Source of the DNA: Segatella copri
Lineage (GTDB): Bacteria > Bacteroidota > Bacteroidia > Bacteroidales > Bacteroidaceae
Reading direction: 5' to 3'
NCBI RefSeq assembly: GCF_015074785.1
Contig: NZ_CP042464.1
Location: forward strand, 2,167,001-2,231,000
DNA: 64,000 bases
In this document: in pieces, positions 46,001-53,894 of the stretch
Position numbering within the stretch: the first letter of the stretch is position 1
How the letters are laid out: each line of letters begins with the position of its first letter
The notes under the pieces: model-generated
What the model was told of the DNA's origin: nothing
Databases searched by the model: none
Seen by the model: only the letters and a program-made list of their open reading frames with translations
Position numbers and translations under genes: made by a program

Positions 46001-47636
46001 TCTGGTATTTCACATCCAGGCGGAACTTCTCCTTCTCTACGGTAGAAGCCAGATAATAAACGTTCTTCATCATCAACCCCCAGTTGCCCTGTCGCGGATT
46101 GTTGCTGGTATTCTTGAGCGATTTCACGAAGAGTGCCTGCTTGGTATCGCTGAGATCGGATGCAAACTCGCCCACCTGATAGGTAACGCCTCCCGATGTA
46201 TACTCATAGGCTACAGCAAGCACCTGGTCGGTCTGCAGACTGGTTTTCAATGAGATATAACCCAATGCAGTATTGACCGTATACTCAGAAGAATTGAGCA
46301 GACGGGCACTCTCCAGTTTCTCATAATCGGCTCCGCCAACCAGTCCGCCTCCATCGAGAGTGGTTGCTGCCTGGTCGATGTCACGGGCAGCAGCATACTG
46401 CCCTGTCATCGCCGCATACTCTGTATTCGCCTGGTTAGAAGGCACCTGTCCGCTCGCCGCCCACATCGGGTTGCTCAGTTTCTGGTTCTCGCCCAGGTCG
46501 GTCAGGGCTACGATGTTTCGGGTATTGGTGGTATTGCCGGTTTTGTTGGTAACCCACACTTCCACGCGGTTGATGGTGATGCCCGTGGTGAGATTAGGAA
46601 GTTTCTGCATCCAGGCATCATAATGGTTTCTGAAATACTGGGAGAGGAAGAAGTGGCGGTTCTCCTCATAATCGGCTACATTCAACTCAAAAGGGGTGAG
46701 CTGCACACCGCCCCTGGTAGATACGCTCTTCGATGCACTCTTCTTCTGCGAAGCTACCATCTGCAGCTTGAGTTTGCCAAACTGCATATCGGTTCTAACA
46801 CCAAACAGACTGCTGGCGCCTTTGATGAGCGAAGAGTTGGAAGGGAAAGAGACGTTGCCCGCCTCAACGAGTTTGATGATTTCATCTTCCTTGCCGTCGT
46901 ACTTCAGTTTCATGTTCTGTGCATCGAAATCGAAGGTGGCATCGGTGTTGTAATTCAGGTTCATGTTCACCTTATCGCCCACCTTTCCGTTGACGTTGAG
47001 ATTGATTTTCTCATCAAAATCCATCATCGTCGTCTTTCGGTTGCGGATAGGCAACGAAGGATTGTCGATGTTTTTCTTGTTGATACCGAACTTGAGTTCG
47101 GCAGAACCCTGTGTCTTCACTCTGATGCCACCAGGACCGAAGATTTTCTCGGCAGGTCCCAAGTCGAAGTGCATATCCGAGAAATCGAACTTCTCCTTGC
47201 CTTTTGCCTGGAAGATTTCATCGTTCTGCTTGCGGAAGTAGCTGTTGCGCTGCTGCTGTTCGGTCCATGCAAGATACTCTTTCGGAGTGAGCATGATAGG
47301 AGCCGAAAGCCAGGTTGAGCCCATGCGGTTGCCGATGATATAGCGGTCGATGGTATCGTTGTAGACTACCTGATATTGCAGATTATCAGGACGTTTCAGG
47401 TCGAGTGGACTCTGATAGAGGTCGCTCAGGGAGTAAGGTTGGGTGCGCTGAATCTGCCAGCGGGTATGCAACAGCGAATCGGGAATGGTATCTTCATCGA
47501 GCTGTACGGGCTGGGCTGTGCTGGTATGGGTTTTCTTTTTATCGTCCTGAAGTTGAGGCAAAGCTATCGCATAGCCGAAGGTTGCCACCATCAGCCAAGC
47601 CAATAGAAAAGATATGAATCTTTGCTTCTGTTTCAT
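40098..47636 (-). CDS. sprA: Type IX secretion translocon protein SprA
   Basis: The start chosen is ATG 47636, giving 2512 residues with a signal peptide (1-26). SprA is the giant outer-membrane beta-barrel that conducts cargo out in type IX secretion. Seen are the N-terminal LQYQVVYNDTIDRYIIGNRMGSTWLSAP, the Gly-Pro-Gly block FDFSDMHFDLGPAEKIFGPGGIRVK, MMDFDEKINLNVNGKVGDKVNMNLNYNTDATFDFD, the plug/barrel region with many alternating strands, and the C-terminal SFYYDRQTNTPL. It is complete. The gene is followed upstream by ruvA after 18 bp, as in many Bacteroidota. Other parts of the machine (SprE, GldK-N, PorV) are not in the window. Confidence 0.97.
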   Translation of the reverse strand: MKQKQRFISFLLAWLMVATFGYAIALPQLQDDKKKTHTSTAQPVQLDEDTIPDSLLHTRWQIQRTQPYSLSDLYQSPLDLKRPDNLQYQVVYNDTIDRYIIGNRMGSTWLSAPIMLTPKEYLAWTEQQQRNSYFRKQNDEIFQAKGKEKFDFSDMHFDLGPAEKIFGPGGIRVKTQGSAELKFGINKKNIDNPSLPIRNRKTTMMDFDEKINLNVNGKVGDKVNMNLNYNTDATFDFDAQNMKLKYDGKEDEIIKLVEAGNVSFPSNSSLIKGASSLFGVRTDMQFGKLKLQMVASQKKSASKSVSTRGGVQLTPFELNVADYEENRHFFLSQYFRNHYDAWMQKLPNLTTGITINRVEVWVTNKTGNTTNTRNIVALTDLGENQKLSNPMWAASGQVPSNQANTEYAAMTGQYAAARDIDQAATTLDGGGLVGGADYEKLESARLLNSSEYTVNTALGYISLKTSLQTDQVLAVAYEYTSGGVTYQVGEFASDLSDTKQALFVKSLKNTSNNPRQGNWGLMMKNVYYLASTVEKEKFRLDVKYQSDTTGVYLSYIPEQQVKEQPIIRVLGADRLDNNNKAHSNGYFDYVEGYTISNGRVFIPKVEPFGSYMRDYLVKRGVAADKAEKYAFTELYDSTKTVAKQIAEKNKYQIVGQFKGSAANVISLDAYNVPQGSVVVTAGGITLKEGTDYSVDYSAGEVTILNQSIIDAGTAVNVSLESNTDFGQTRKTMFGLNWEYDFTKNFQLSGTIQHLSEQALTTKVSMGSEPLKNTLWGINLNWRKESQWLTNVLDKIPFLHLTQPSQISFTGEFAQLIAGEAGGTQDNASYIDDFEGTKTTIDVTTPTSWFISSVPSLNFKDDYSDKTGLSSGFHRSRLAWYTIDPLFTRRGSSLTPGHIKGDLKQLSNHYVREVYTKELFPLRDQSSYQGATNTLNVLNLAYYPSEPGPYNFNVTDLQADGTLQNPQRNWGGMMRKLDTNDFEQANIEYIEFWMLDPFIYSREEADAADYGGDFYINLGEVSEDILRDGKKFYESGMPVDGSKSYTYTQWGKIPTQSTVTYAFATTSGSRALQDVGFNGLTDAEEQEFYKSAYLDQIQGKVNQAVFDSIFADPARDDYHYFRGSDWDEMRAPILQRYKYINNPQGNSPDSDSRSESYDTSYKSTPDVEDINQDYTLNEYEKYFQYRVSIRPEDLVVGNNHIVDKREYSQTWRDNTKSTVIWYQFRIPIDEFESRQGNINDFSSIRFMRMFLTGFKKPIVLRFGTFDLVMGKWRTYDQPLSAASGGTLDANSVSLEENGEKTPVNYVLPPGIKREQDPSQPQLVEANEQALSLVVKNMSPGEAKAVYKNSTLDLRQYKRIQMFAHANALEQNTTRLQDGDLSVFIRLGSDYKNNYYEYEIPLKLTEPRSNYNRYVLADCKAVWPEENMLDVPLNVFTALKKNRNKAKAQGVASYLAPYSMMDAEHPQNKITIVGNPSLGEVKTMMLGVRNNSADIKSGEVWINELRLKEHNNSGGWAANANLNVQLSDLGSVNATGRYISEGFGGLEDGVASRTTDNYGTYSVTTSLEMGKFFPDKAKVSIPLYYSVTKEKTTPKYNPLDTDMELKDALDAAGSKHERDSIENIAATKITQTNFSISNARVGIATKRHPMPYDPANFSFTYSHQHQYTTGETTMYERKDNWRGALDYSWSPVYKAWEPFKGLKNKSKWLDILKRFGLNWLPQNIAFNTEMTRDYYELQERDMETLMSGAAGVDSKLPLTFSEQFLWNREFSINWDLTKNLHMNFQSATHAQIEEPYTPVNKDLYADQYHAWKDSVWTSIRHWGAPLDYSQNFQASYKVPLNLLPVFDWVNSDASYNANYSWERGTEDEEGNSYGNTINTQRELTLNGNFNLLKLYNHVPFLKKVNDKFDRTQSRAQMQRKKLEKKKKKQEAKEQAADPKKALPKNKRAFEREITLLPDTTFKIRHGKNTKRLIVNAKTEDGKVFPLKYKKVDNNQIRIISKVDTAMKVKLSVLAKEPLDDKKWYKGLQLASRLAMMVRNVSINYRSSYQLTLPGFLPSVGDAFGQKKVGQMAPGLDFAFGMVGDDYIEKARNNDWLLCNDSIATPATTSRTDNLTLRATLEPVKDFKIDLSATRTKTTQKSIQYMYEGTPTTQSGAFQMTTISLGSAFEGMGNANSGYRSKTFEKFVNSLAGFRDRVEAQYAGTVYPAGSALAGGKFDASRTPVNQYSSDVMIPAFLKAYTSMGGNSLSVFPALSRMLPNWTIRYSGLGRLPWFNEHFKSVNINHSYKSVFAVGSYNSYSTFQEYMNGLGFVSDATTGNPSPSSMFNISQVSINESFSPLLGMDVTFNNNMTVKAEYRQTRVLNLSMTSVQLNEALSKDWVIGMGYRINNFDVFGWGAKASRSKSKGGNKNAANKNASTTKTVQNGTNHDLNLRLDFSFRKQAAIVRDIASMVSSASSGNNALKLSFSADYTFSKLLTMSFYYDRQTNTPLLSSSSYPTTTQDFGLSIKFSLTR

Positions 47637-47654
47637 CGACAAAAAACTCCTAAC

Positions 47655-48269
47655 TTATTTGATTTGCTTCAATGCCAGTTTCACAACCTGTTCTACCGGG
47701 AGATCAGGCTGTGCCTTGAGGATATCTACTACTACCTTGGCAGATGGTGCCGGCGAGAAGCCGAGCATGGTGAGGGCGCTTACCGCCTCATCCTTTACGT
47801 CATTGTTTACCATCACCACATTGCCTCCGCTGGCTGGCAGTTCGTCAGCGATGCCGAGGCTCACGATTTTATCTTTCAGGTCGATGATGATTCGCTGTGC
47901 TGTCTTCAGTCCGATACCCTTCACGGTTTTCAGCACTTTGTCGTTACCTGTAGAGATGATTTCACAGAGTTCGCGTGGCGAGAGTGAAGAGAGAATCATA
48001 CGGGCTGTATTTCCACCTACTCCTGAAACGGTGATGAGGAGGCGGTAGAGTTCACGTTCCTGTTTGGTAGCAAAGCCGAAAAGGGTAAAAGAGTCATCTC
48101 TTCCACCAGCCACCAGCACTTCGTGAACATAGAGCTTCACTTCCTGTTTGCCCTGAATGGCAGTATATGTATTGAGCGATATATTGAGTCCGTAGCCCAC
48201 CCCCGCAGTCTCAACAACAGCCAGCGCAGGTGTCAGCTCTGTCAGATCGCCATGAATATATTCTATCAT
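47655..48269 (-). CDS. ruvA: Holliday junction branch migration protein RuvA
   Basis: The 204-residue protein binds Holliday junctions and loads the RuvB motor. N-terminal OB domain starts [20 protein letters not shown]; two helix-hairpin-helix regions cover [20 protein letters not shown] and [19 protein letters not shown]; the C-terminal domain ([14 protein letters not shown] to the end) contacts RuvB. Length and motifs are normal. It lies just before sprA in the same direction. Its upstream region starts with a noncoding repeat block. Confidence 0.97.
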   Translation of the reverse strand: MIEYIHGDLTELTPALAVVETAGVGYGLNISLNTYTAIQGKQEVKLYVHEVLVAGGRDDSFTLFGFATKQERELYRLLITVSGVGGNTARMILSSLSPRELCEIISTGNDKVLKTVKGIGLKTAQRIIIDLKDKIVSLGIADELPASGGNVVMVNNDVKDEAVSALTMLGFSPAPSAKVVVDILKAQPDLPVEQVVKLALKQIK

Positions 48270-48343
48270 TTTCTTTTTCTCCTAAATTAAATTAATATAT
48301 TAATAACGGGCAAAGGGCGGGATTATTGTAATAGAGTTCCATA

Positions 48344-48502
48344 AAATTACGTCCCGACGTGCAAAGCGCATCGGGAGGTATGGTAGTGGAAAGAGGATGA
48401 ATGATGTTTCGCAACAAAATAGCGAAACTGTAAGGTTCTTGCTACGGATACTTTACAAATCTCTGCTTATTCATATCTAAAAAACTATGATTTTACTACT
48501 TT
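48344..48502 (+). repeat. Noncoding repeat, copy A (left edge of accessory island)
   Basis: Starts AAATTACGTCCCGACGT (48344-48360) and ends near TTTTACTACTTT (48502). Nearly the same sequence (about 85-90 percent by eye over the shared part) occurs at 62617-62838 in the same orientation. It includes GTTTCG...CGAAAC (48408-48426) as an inverted repeat. The gap 48270-48918 holds this repeat, a MITE-like element and AT-rich filler; no gene was seen. Confidence 0.85.
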
Positions 48503-48802
48503 AATAAAAAGTGAAGAATTCACTGTAACTCTAACATCGATAAATGCTCGCAAATTCAAGTCTACGATTTTTTCTTTTAAAATTACGCTAAAATCAGCCG
48601 AATAGCTAAAAATGAACTATTTATGAGTTTTTCACCTCAACAGAGGTAATGATTTAGCAACAGTTCTAAATTCTGCAATCTGCATACGTTTGCTGCCTAA
48701 CAACTCTTTTCGGCTGCAAAAATACAAAAAAATAATGAATCTAAGAATTTTATTAAACAAAAAATATCAAACAGAGAAATATGTTGCAAAAAGCACTGTC
48801 TT

Positions 48803-48915
48803 ACTAGTGGTCTGTAAAGTCTAAAAGTTGAGTAAAACGTCGTTCGTCACATACTGATGATTGATGAAATATCACACGTGCCTTACTAAACTTTTAGACT
48901 TTACAATCTACTAGT
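48803..48915. mobile_element. MITE-like element with 33-bp inverted repeats
   Basis: Arms 48803-48835 and 48883-48915 are inverted copies matching at 29 of 33 positions (core GTAAAGTCTAAAAGTT); the 47-bp centre is too short for a protein. ACTAGT occurs at both ends and may be the target duplication. The parent element is unknown. Confidence 0.65.
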
Positions 48916-48918
48916 TGT

Positions 48919-49302
48919 TTATTTTGCGAAATACGTATTTACAACATTTGTTGTTGTATTTTGCAATTTTAGCAACTTGTCGGTAAATTCTAAAACTTTA
49001 AACTTAACAGAGAAAGTTTTTGTACCCTTTCCTTCTGATGGAAAAATAACATAAAATGTTTCTACGTTTTCCTGCTGTATTAAGTATGGCTTCTCTATAG
49101 TATGAGTCTGTCCATTAAAGGAGAAACTAGTTGTGTATGTCGTATCTTTGAATATAAGACTCGAAGTATAAGACTTTCCTTTTGGCAATTGCAACTCCCA
49201 TTTTTTACCTTTTAAGCTGTCGATTTTAAATGATTGTGCATGAACTAATTGCCCATTTAGGAACAATAGAGAAATAAAAAAATATTTAAAAATCAACTTC
49301 AT
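48919..49302 (-). CDS. Small secreted protein, possible partner of the adjacent peptidase-like lipoprotein
   Basis: The 127-residue protein has a signal peptide (1-22, ending VHA) and a small beta-rich body: KGKKWELQLPKGKSY, LIFKDTTYTTSFSFNG, TFYVIFPSEGKG, VLEFTDKLLKLQN. This resembles lipocalin-like or inhibitor-type folds but I recognise no family. It is encoded 10 bp after a peptidase-like lipoprotein gene in the same direction. Small secreted partners of Bacteroidales cysteine peptidases are often inhibitors; that role here is only a suggestion. Confidence 0.6.
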   Translation of the reverse strand: MKLIFKYFFISLLFLNGQLVHAQSFKIDSLKGKKWELQLPKGKSYTSSLIFKDTTYTTSFSFNGQTHTIEKPYLIQQENVETFYVIFPSEGKGTKTFSVKFKVLEFTDKLLKLQNTTTNVVNTYFAK

Positions 49303-49312
49303 ATTTATTTAA

Positions 49313-49906
49313 TTACTTTATACCTGTTAATACTATATTATAATCTTGTAAAAAATACCCAGCATTAACTGAGTACATACAAGCAAGCTCAGGGTCCATA
49401 TAAATAGCAGCACCCGTATTGGAGTTATATCCTACACATAACACATTATGGGCAGAGCTTTCTATTTGGCTATTTACATCAGTCATGACGGGATGCTTGG
49501 CATCTATTGCAGACTTATAATTTGTAAATGTTTGAGTTTTAAAGAAATGTGTTACAAAAGGCTCGATATAATCCAAAGAAACACCATCAATCAAAGGATT
49601 TGAATTATATGTTTGTGTATAATATAGAATATACGCTCCCTCATTTACTGTTCCACCAAAAACTTTATTGTTTGCATACTCCATAATTGATGTTACGCAG
49701 GCATTAGGTATTTGCTTTGCCATTGTTGTTGGCAAACTACTTTTGACAAAGACATCACCTTTTTGTTTTGAATATTTTGTCGGGTTATAAATTATTTGAG
49801 TGGAAATCTGTTCTTTCGACACATTGTCTGGCTCGATTAAATCAGTCCCTTCACATGCGACCAAAAAAGTCACAGGAATAAAAAATAACAAATGTTTTAT
49901 CTTCAT
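49313..49906 (-). CDS. Cysteine-peptidase-like (C39/papain-like) lipoprotein
   Basis: From ATG 49906 the protein has 197 residues: signal with lipobox FLVAC (Cys18) and a mature body with IPNACVTSIMEYA (Cys70), SSAHNVLCVGYN (His153) and IYMDPE (Asp171). The order Cys-His-Asp with this spacing and the GY-x-DP pattern are those of peptidase_C39-like or papain-like enzymes. Alternative starts at 49912 exist. It may cleave proteins outside the cell or process peptides. Lies at the left side of the island, in a two-gene unit with a small secreted protein. Activity is unproven. Confidence 0.6.
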   Translation of the reverse strand: MKIKHLLFFIPVTFLVACEGTDLIEPDNVSKEQISTQIIYNPTKYSKQKGDVFVKSSLPTTMAKQIPNACVTSIMEYANNKVFGGTVNEGAYILYYTQTYNSNPLIDGVSLDYIEPFVTHFFKTQTFTNYKSAIDAKHPVMTDVNSQIESSAHNVLCVGYNSNTGAAIYMDPELACMYSVNAGYFLQDYNIVLTGIK

Positions 49907-50134
49907 ATACATTTTCCTTTCCAAATGGTTTCGTCATTCAATTCTTGCACTTGTAGCAACCATTTTTAAACCTACAAGATTCTATATTTTTTTGCAAATT
50001 TACAAAAAAATATTTTAAGTGTTGAAAAATTAAAATTATTTATCCTTTTTAACAATATATCTTTGTTTGCCTAGAAATATCTTTTTAAATTTTGACGCTA
50101 CAAAGATAGCGTGATTTTTCTGACATATCCAAAT

Positions 50135-50159
50135 CCTGAGCAACTTTTTGTTGCTCAGG
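50135..50159. terminator. Hairpin downstream of mobV, at left edge of the mobilizable element
   Basis: CCTGAGCAAC (50135-50144) and GTTGCTCAGG (50150-50159) form a perfect 10-bp stem; a T-rich stretch follows on the plus strand. A second, smaller stem (ACGCTA/TAGCGT) lies at 50095-50112. They stand just after the mobV stop codon. Confidence 0.7.
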
Positions 50160-50162
50160 TCT

Positions 50163-51527
50163 TTAGATTTTTTCTTCTTTATTTATCTTCGGATTTAAGG
50201 TTCTTCTATCTTTTGAGATATTCCATTGCTCCTTGAACCATTCAACAATAGGCTGTCTATTGATACACAGAAACAATTGGTTCGGTTTGGTAGAATCAGA
50301 GAACACCTTAATTTCTGCATTCACTACATTGAACTTTCTTCTGTGCTCCTCGGAATAGAGTGAACCGCTAAAGTTGAGTGCCTTTCCTGTAAGAAGCACC
50401 CCAATTTGTTCAACGGTAAAGCCAACCCTCCTGCACAGGTCTTCCATTTGCAAGCGTGCCTCCAACATCGGGAACCAACGCTTGGCTTTGCGGATAATGT
50501 TGTTGAGCATCGTTATCTCCGTGGTGTGCTTGCTCTCCAAATTCGCGACCTCCGATTGGTGCTTCCGCTGTATCTCGTCAAGCTGTTTGCTGTGGCTGTC
50601 CTCCATACGCTGCACCTTCTCATGGAGTTCGTCAATGTATTGCTCTCGGTTTGTCACAAGCTCGCACAACTTTCGGTTGTGTTGCTCCACCTCCTTCAAT
50701 TTTCCACTACCTAAAAGAGAACCAATCTTCGACACAAAGGCTGTCTTGGCTTCCATCTTAGCAGCCTGTAGTTTCTCCGTGCTGATTTCACTCTTGGTTT
50801 GTTGTAGAAGTCGCTGTGCTTCCTCAATATCAGATTGCAGCAGCTTCATACAGTTTTGAAGTCTCTCGGTCTCTCGCTTGATGTTGCGATAATACTGTGC
50901 CGTGGTGGTATGCCTCGCATCTGATCCACGGACCCCTCTCTTCAAGCCATACTTGCTCATGGCTTCAGCATAGCTGTCGTGATAGCCAATCATTTTGTCT
51001 CGGTTGAGCACATCATCGGCACACAGTCTCACGGCATTGGCTTTCTTGCGGTATGTCCGCTTGCCCTCTTCCGTAGGTTTGCTTCTTGCCTTTCTCCGCT
51101 CGCCTATCACTATTGGAACGATGGAGGCATGGAGGTGTGGCGTGTGCTCGTCCATGTGGAGAACCACCGAAACGACATTCTCCTTGCCGAATGTGTCCTG
51201 CAACCACTTCAAGCTGTCGTTGCACCAATCGTCAAGCTGCCCATTGGCTGCGATGTTCATCATGTCCTCGTGCGTTCCAGACAGCACGGTTCTAATCACC
51301 CTCACCTGGTCGTTGGTTATCTTGCGCTTGATGCCTGCCGTCTTGATGCGGTGGGCGATGGCTTCGTCACGACCATACACACCGCTCGGCATCTTAACAA
51401 GCTCACGGTTGAGGTGAGTTCTTGTTGGGTCGGCATTGTCTGGTATCACCTTGCGCTCTATGTGGTCTGACTCCCTTGCGTCAGAGCTGCCCTTTGCCTT
51501 CTTGAAATCCAAACTGAAATGTCCCAT
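50163..51527 (-). CDS. mobV: MobV-family relaxase (Pre/Mob)
   Basis: The 454-residue protein (ATG 51527, MGHFSLDFKKAKGSSDARES) is a Pre/Mob-type relaxase that nicks oriT and starts conjugative transfer with help from another element. The His-rich metal motif HMDEHTPHLH is at 124-133; a long coiled coil (about 220-370) with IQRKHQSEVANLE-type repeats follows. Frame opens 24 codons upstream of the start at a GTG-free stretch, so 51527 is preferred. GC content of this gene and its upstream oriT-like region is higher than that of the island's cargo. It follows the primase gene in the same direction. Confidence 0.9.
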   Translation of the reverse strand: MGHFSLDFKKAKGSSDARESDHIERKVIPDNADPTRTHLNRELVKMPSGVYGRDEAIAHRIKTAGIKRKITNDQVRVIRTVLSGTHEDMMNIAANGQLDDWCNDSLKWLQDTFGKENVVSVVLHMDEHTPHLHASIVPIVIGERRKARSKPTEEGKRTYRKKANAVRLCADDVLNRDKMIGYHDSYAEAMSKYGLKRGVRGSDARHTTTAQYYRNIKRETERLQNCMKLLQSDIEEAQRLLQQTKSEISTEKLQAAKMEAKTAFVSKIGSLLGSGKLKEVEQHNRKLCELVTNREQYIDELHEKVQRMEDSHSKQLDEIQRKHQSEVANLESKHTTEITMLNNIIRKAKRWFPMLEARLQMEDLCRRVGFTVEQIGVLLTGKALNFSGSLYSEEHRRKFNVVNAEIKVFSDSTKPNQLFLCINRQPIVEWFKEQWNISKDRRTLNPKINKEEKI

Positions 51528-51596
51528 AATAAACTTGTTTTTGAGTTGTACAAATCCGCTTGCCGCATTGCGCCCTGCGCATGGCTCACGGGGTTT

Positions 51597-51652
51597 CAAA
51601 AGGGGATGCCCCTTTGCTCAAATGGGTGTTTTTAGCGGTGGCGTGCCACTGC
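51597..51652. other. Candidate oriT with two hairpins upstream of mobV
   Basis: The GC-rich 190-bp gap between mobV and the primase gene contains CAAAAGGGG-ATG-CCCCTTTG (51597-51616) and GCGGTGGC-GT-GCCACTGC (51635-51652). Hairpins next to a MobV relaxase gene are where its oriT usually lies. The nick site is not identified. Confidence 0.5.
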
Positions 51653-51717
51653 GTCAAGAAAACGCCCTATTGAGCTATGGCTTTTCCGTTCAGAATAGCC
51701 ATTGGAGCAGGAACCGC

Positions 51718-52668
51718 CTACATGCCCAAGGCTGCGCCTCTCTTTCGAGGTGGAATAGTCCGCTTAACAGGCTGTACTTGGTGTACCGACTGTTTGGATT
51801 TCACTCCGCCCAGATAGTCGTTCAAGTCGTTGTACTCGCTATACAAGTGGGATGCGTCCCTCACACGGTAGCCGAGGGCGTTCTCGATGGCAAGCGTTGC
51901 CTTCCGCCCTGCCTCGTCGTTGTCGAGCAGACAACTGATGCGCTCGTAGCCGTGGAGTGCGTCAACAGCCTTGTCCACATTGCTTGTGGAGTTGAGTATC
52001 ACGTAGTCCTGCGCTTCCAATGACGGACAAGACGGAAACTTCTCCATGCGCAACGAGAGAAAGGAAAGATAGTCCATCATGCCCTCGAAAACATAGCAAG
52101 AGTATCTTGGCTCGCCTTGCTGTCGGATATGTGTGATGTCCTTGGGGGACATGCAACCCTTGAAGAATCGGTTACGAACCTCGTAACCGCCCGACTTGTT
52201 CTTGAAGCCGATGGCGAAGTAGTTCTTGCCATTATGCGAGAAGTGGAGTTCCACACATTCCTTTCGGGCTATGCACAGGTCAATATTCCGCTCGCTCAGA
52301 TAGCGCAGGAGTGCAGGGTGGTTGAGCTCCCTAACCTCCAATCTCTCAAAACTCGGCTCGGAAGCTTGCTGAGGGAAAGAAAAGTCGGTCGGGCGTACAT
52401 GGGGCGCTTGCTTCTCCATCTTGTCCAAGAGATATGGCAAGTTGTCTGATGCGTAAAGGTATGACGCAAGGGTGATGATGTTGCCGCCCTTGCCCATTCC
52501 GAAATCGAACCAACTGTTCATCGTGGTGTTCACCTTGAAAGATGGCTCGCTCTCGTTTCTCAGCGGTGACTTGTACCAAAGGTTTGCACCCTGCTGTTTG
52601 ACAGGGTGGTGTCCCAAACTTAGCAGATAATCTGCAATCTTGATTTGCTTTGCTTCTTGAATATTCAT
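51718..52668 (-). CDS. DNA primase-like protein with Toprim domain
   Basis: The 316-residue protein has a CHC2-like N-terminal domain without its zinc cysteines (LSLGHHPVKQQGANLWYKSPLRNE, NSWFDFGMGKGGNIITLAS) and a Toprim domain with Glu in CYVFEGMMDYLSF and Asp-x-Asp in SCLLDNDEAG. Such proteins are encoded on Bacteroidales mobilizable elements and prime replication of the element. It should act with the SF3-type helicase encoded at 55490 (separated from it by the IS66 element) and the iteron-like repeats directly upstream. Complete; ATG fits relatives. Confidence 0.88.
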   Translation of the reverse strand: MNIQEAKQIKIADYLLSLGHHPVKQQGANLWYKSPLRNESEPSFKVNTTMNSWFDFGMGKGGNIITLASYLYASDNLPYLLDKMEKQAPHVRPTDFSFPQQASEPSFERLEVRELNHPALLRYLSERNIDLCIARKECVELHFSHNGKNYFAIGFKNKSGGYEVRNRFFKGCMSPKDITHIRQQGEPRYSCYVFEGMMDYLSFLSLRMEKFPSCPSLEAQDYVILNSTSNVDKAVDALHGYERISCLLDNDEAGRKATLAIENALGYRVRDASHLYSEYNDLNDYLGGVKSKQSVHQVQPVKRTIPPRKRGAALGM

Positions 52669-52755
52669 GTCTTACTGTGGATTAAGTGGTGTATGTATTT
52701 CTGATGAATTGTTGAAAATAGTATGTATTGGTATGATAACCAAAGGCTTATCTTC

Positions 52756-52943
52756 TCAACAAACTCTCAACAAATGGTTCTTTTCAACAAAATCACTGGG
52801 CAAAAGAGAAAGACAGGCATTAGCGGTCATGTTTTCTCTTTTCAACAGTCTCTTTCTTTTGTTGAGAGATTTGTTGAGAAAATGTTGAGCCTTAAATACT
52901 TGATATCCAACACTTCTTTCGTCATATTCAACAATTCAACAAA
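52756..52943. repeat. Iteron-like TCAACAAA octamers upstream of the primase gene (candidate oriV)
   Basis: Six perfect TCAACAAA octamers: direct at 52756, 52767, 52784 and 52936, inverted (TTTGTTGA) at 52858 and 52870, plus three near-copies (52842, 52883, 52928). Dense short repeats beside a replication gene are typical of element origins. Confidence 0.6.
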
Positions 52944-53047
52944 ATTATATGCTATTTAGCTTGTCCGTAAGCGGCTCCGCATTTATACCTTGCCCTTTAT
53001 CGTAAAAGTTCTTACCTTTGCACCATAATTTTAAAAGCAACGAAATT

Positions 53048-53458
53048 ATGAGAGCAACAGAACGTTATGAGAGGGCATGGAATGCCTTCCAGATTCATTT
53101 GAATCATAATCCAAAAGCCAGTTTGATTCCTTTTTTAAAGGAACGGCATGTAAACCATCGCTCGATGCATAGATGGATGTCTGAGAAAGGTTATTCTGTT
53201 AGGTTAGCCAAACAGCAGATTCGTCTGCTTCAGGCCGAAGCCCGTAAGGAATGTTCCGAGGCAATAGCCAAGGACACTGGGATGATGTTCCTTCCCATGG
53301 AAATACCATCCGAACTCGTCTGTCCAGAGAACTATCTTTTTGGCATAACCCTAACCTTCCCAAATGGAACGATAGTCACCATCAAGAAAGGTAGCGCCAA
53401 ATCTGTCATGCATCTGATGAAACTTTACGAAAAGGAGGATATGCTATGTTTGGACTAA
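53048..53458 (+). CDS. IS66 TnpA-type accessory protein
   Basis: The 136-residue protein (from ATG 53048, MRATERYERAWNAF) matches IS66 OrfA-type proteins by its helical, HTH-like middle (RHVNHRSMHRWMSEKGYSVRLAKQQI) and its C-terminal EIPSELVCPENYLFGITLTFPNG strand, which relatives share. The stop overlaps the next gene by 13 bp. It assists transposition; exact task unclear. Confidence 0.75.
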   Translation: MRATERYERAWNAFQIHLNHNPKASLIPFLKERHVNHRSMHRWMSEKGYSVRLAKQQIRLLQAEARKECSEAIAKDTGMMFLPMEIPSELVCPENYLFGITLTFPNGTIVTIKKGSAKSVMHLMKLYEKEDMLCLD

Positions 53459-53793
53459 ACGAAAATACCCAGTATTACGTCTGCCAGCGATATGTCCGAA
53501 TGAACATGGGCATAAATGGCCTGTACCAGATTGTGAGGACGGAGATGGAGCTGCCGCCACTCGGTGGTGCCGTCTTCATCTTCTTCTCAAAGAACCGCCA
53601 GCAGGTAAAAATGCTCAAATGGGATGGCGACGGTTTCCTGCTGTATCAGAAGCGACTGGAGCGAGGAACCTTTGAATTACCATTCTTTGATCCCCAAAGC
53701 AAACAATGCAAAATGCCTTACAAGACGCTATCTGCCATCATGAGCGGAATTTGCCTAAAAAGCATGAAATATAGAAAGAGGGTTAACTTATAG
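53446..53793 (+). CDS. IS66 TnpB-type protein
   Basis: The 115-residue protein has the IS66 Orf2 signature: IFFSKNRQQVKMLKWDGDGFLLYQKRLERGTFELP in the middle (GDGFxLYxKRLExGxF). This small protein is needed for transposition in many IS66 elements. Its ATG lies within the end of tnpA. Complete. Confidence 0.9.
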   Translation: MFGLNENTQYYVCQRYVRMNMGINGLYQIVRTEMELPPLGGAVFIFFSKNRQQVKMLKWDGDGFLLYQKRLERGTFELPFFDPQSKQCKMPYKTLSAIMSGICLKSMKYRKRVNL

Positions 53794-53894
53794 CTTTGCT
53801 ATGCTGTATTTAACGTATTGTATATCAGCAAGATAATAAAAATAAATATCTAAAAACACTTGCATATCTCGATATTTTTTCGTACCTTTGCACT

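Noticed and set aside
44283..46253. Long plus-strand frames opposite sprA
   Set aside because: Shadows of the 2512-codon sprA gene; no family features of their own.
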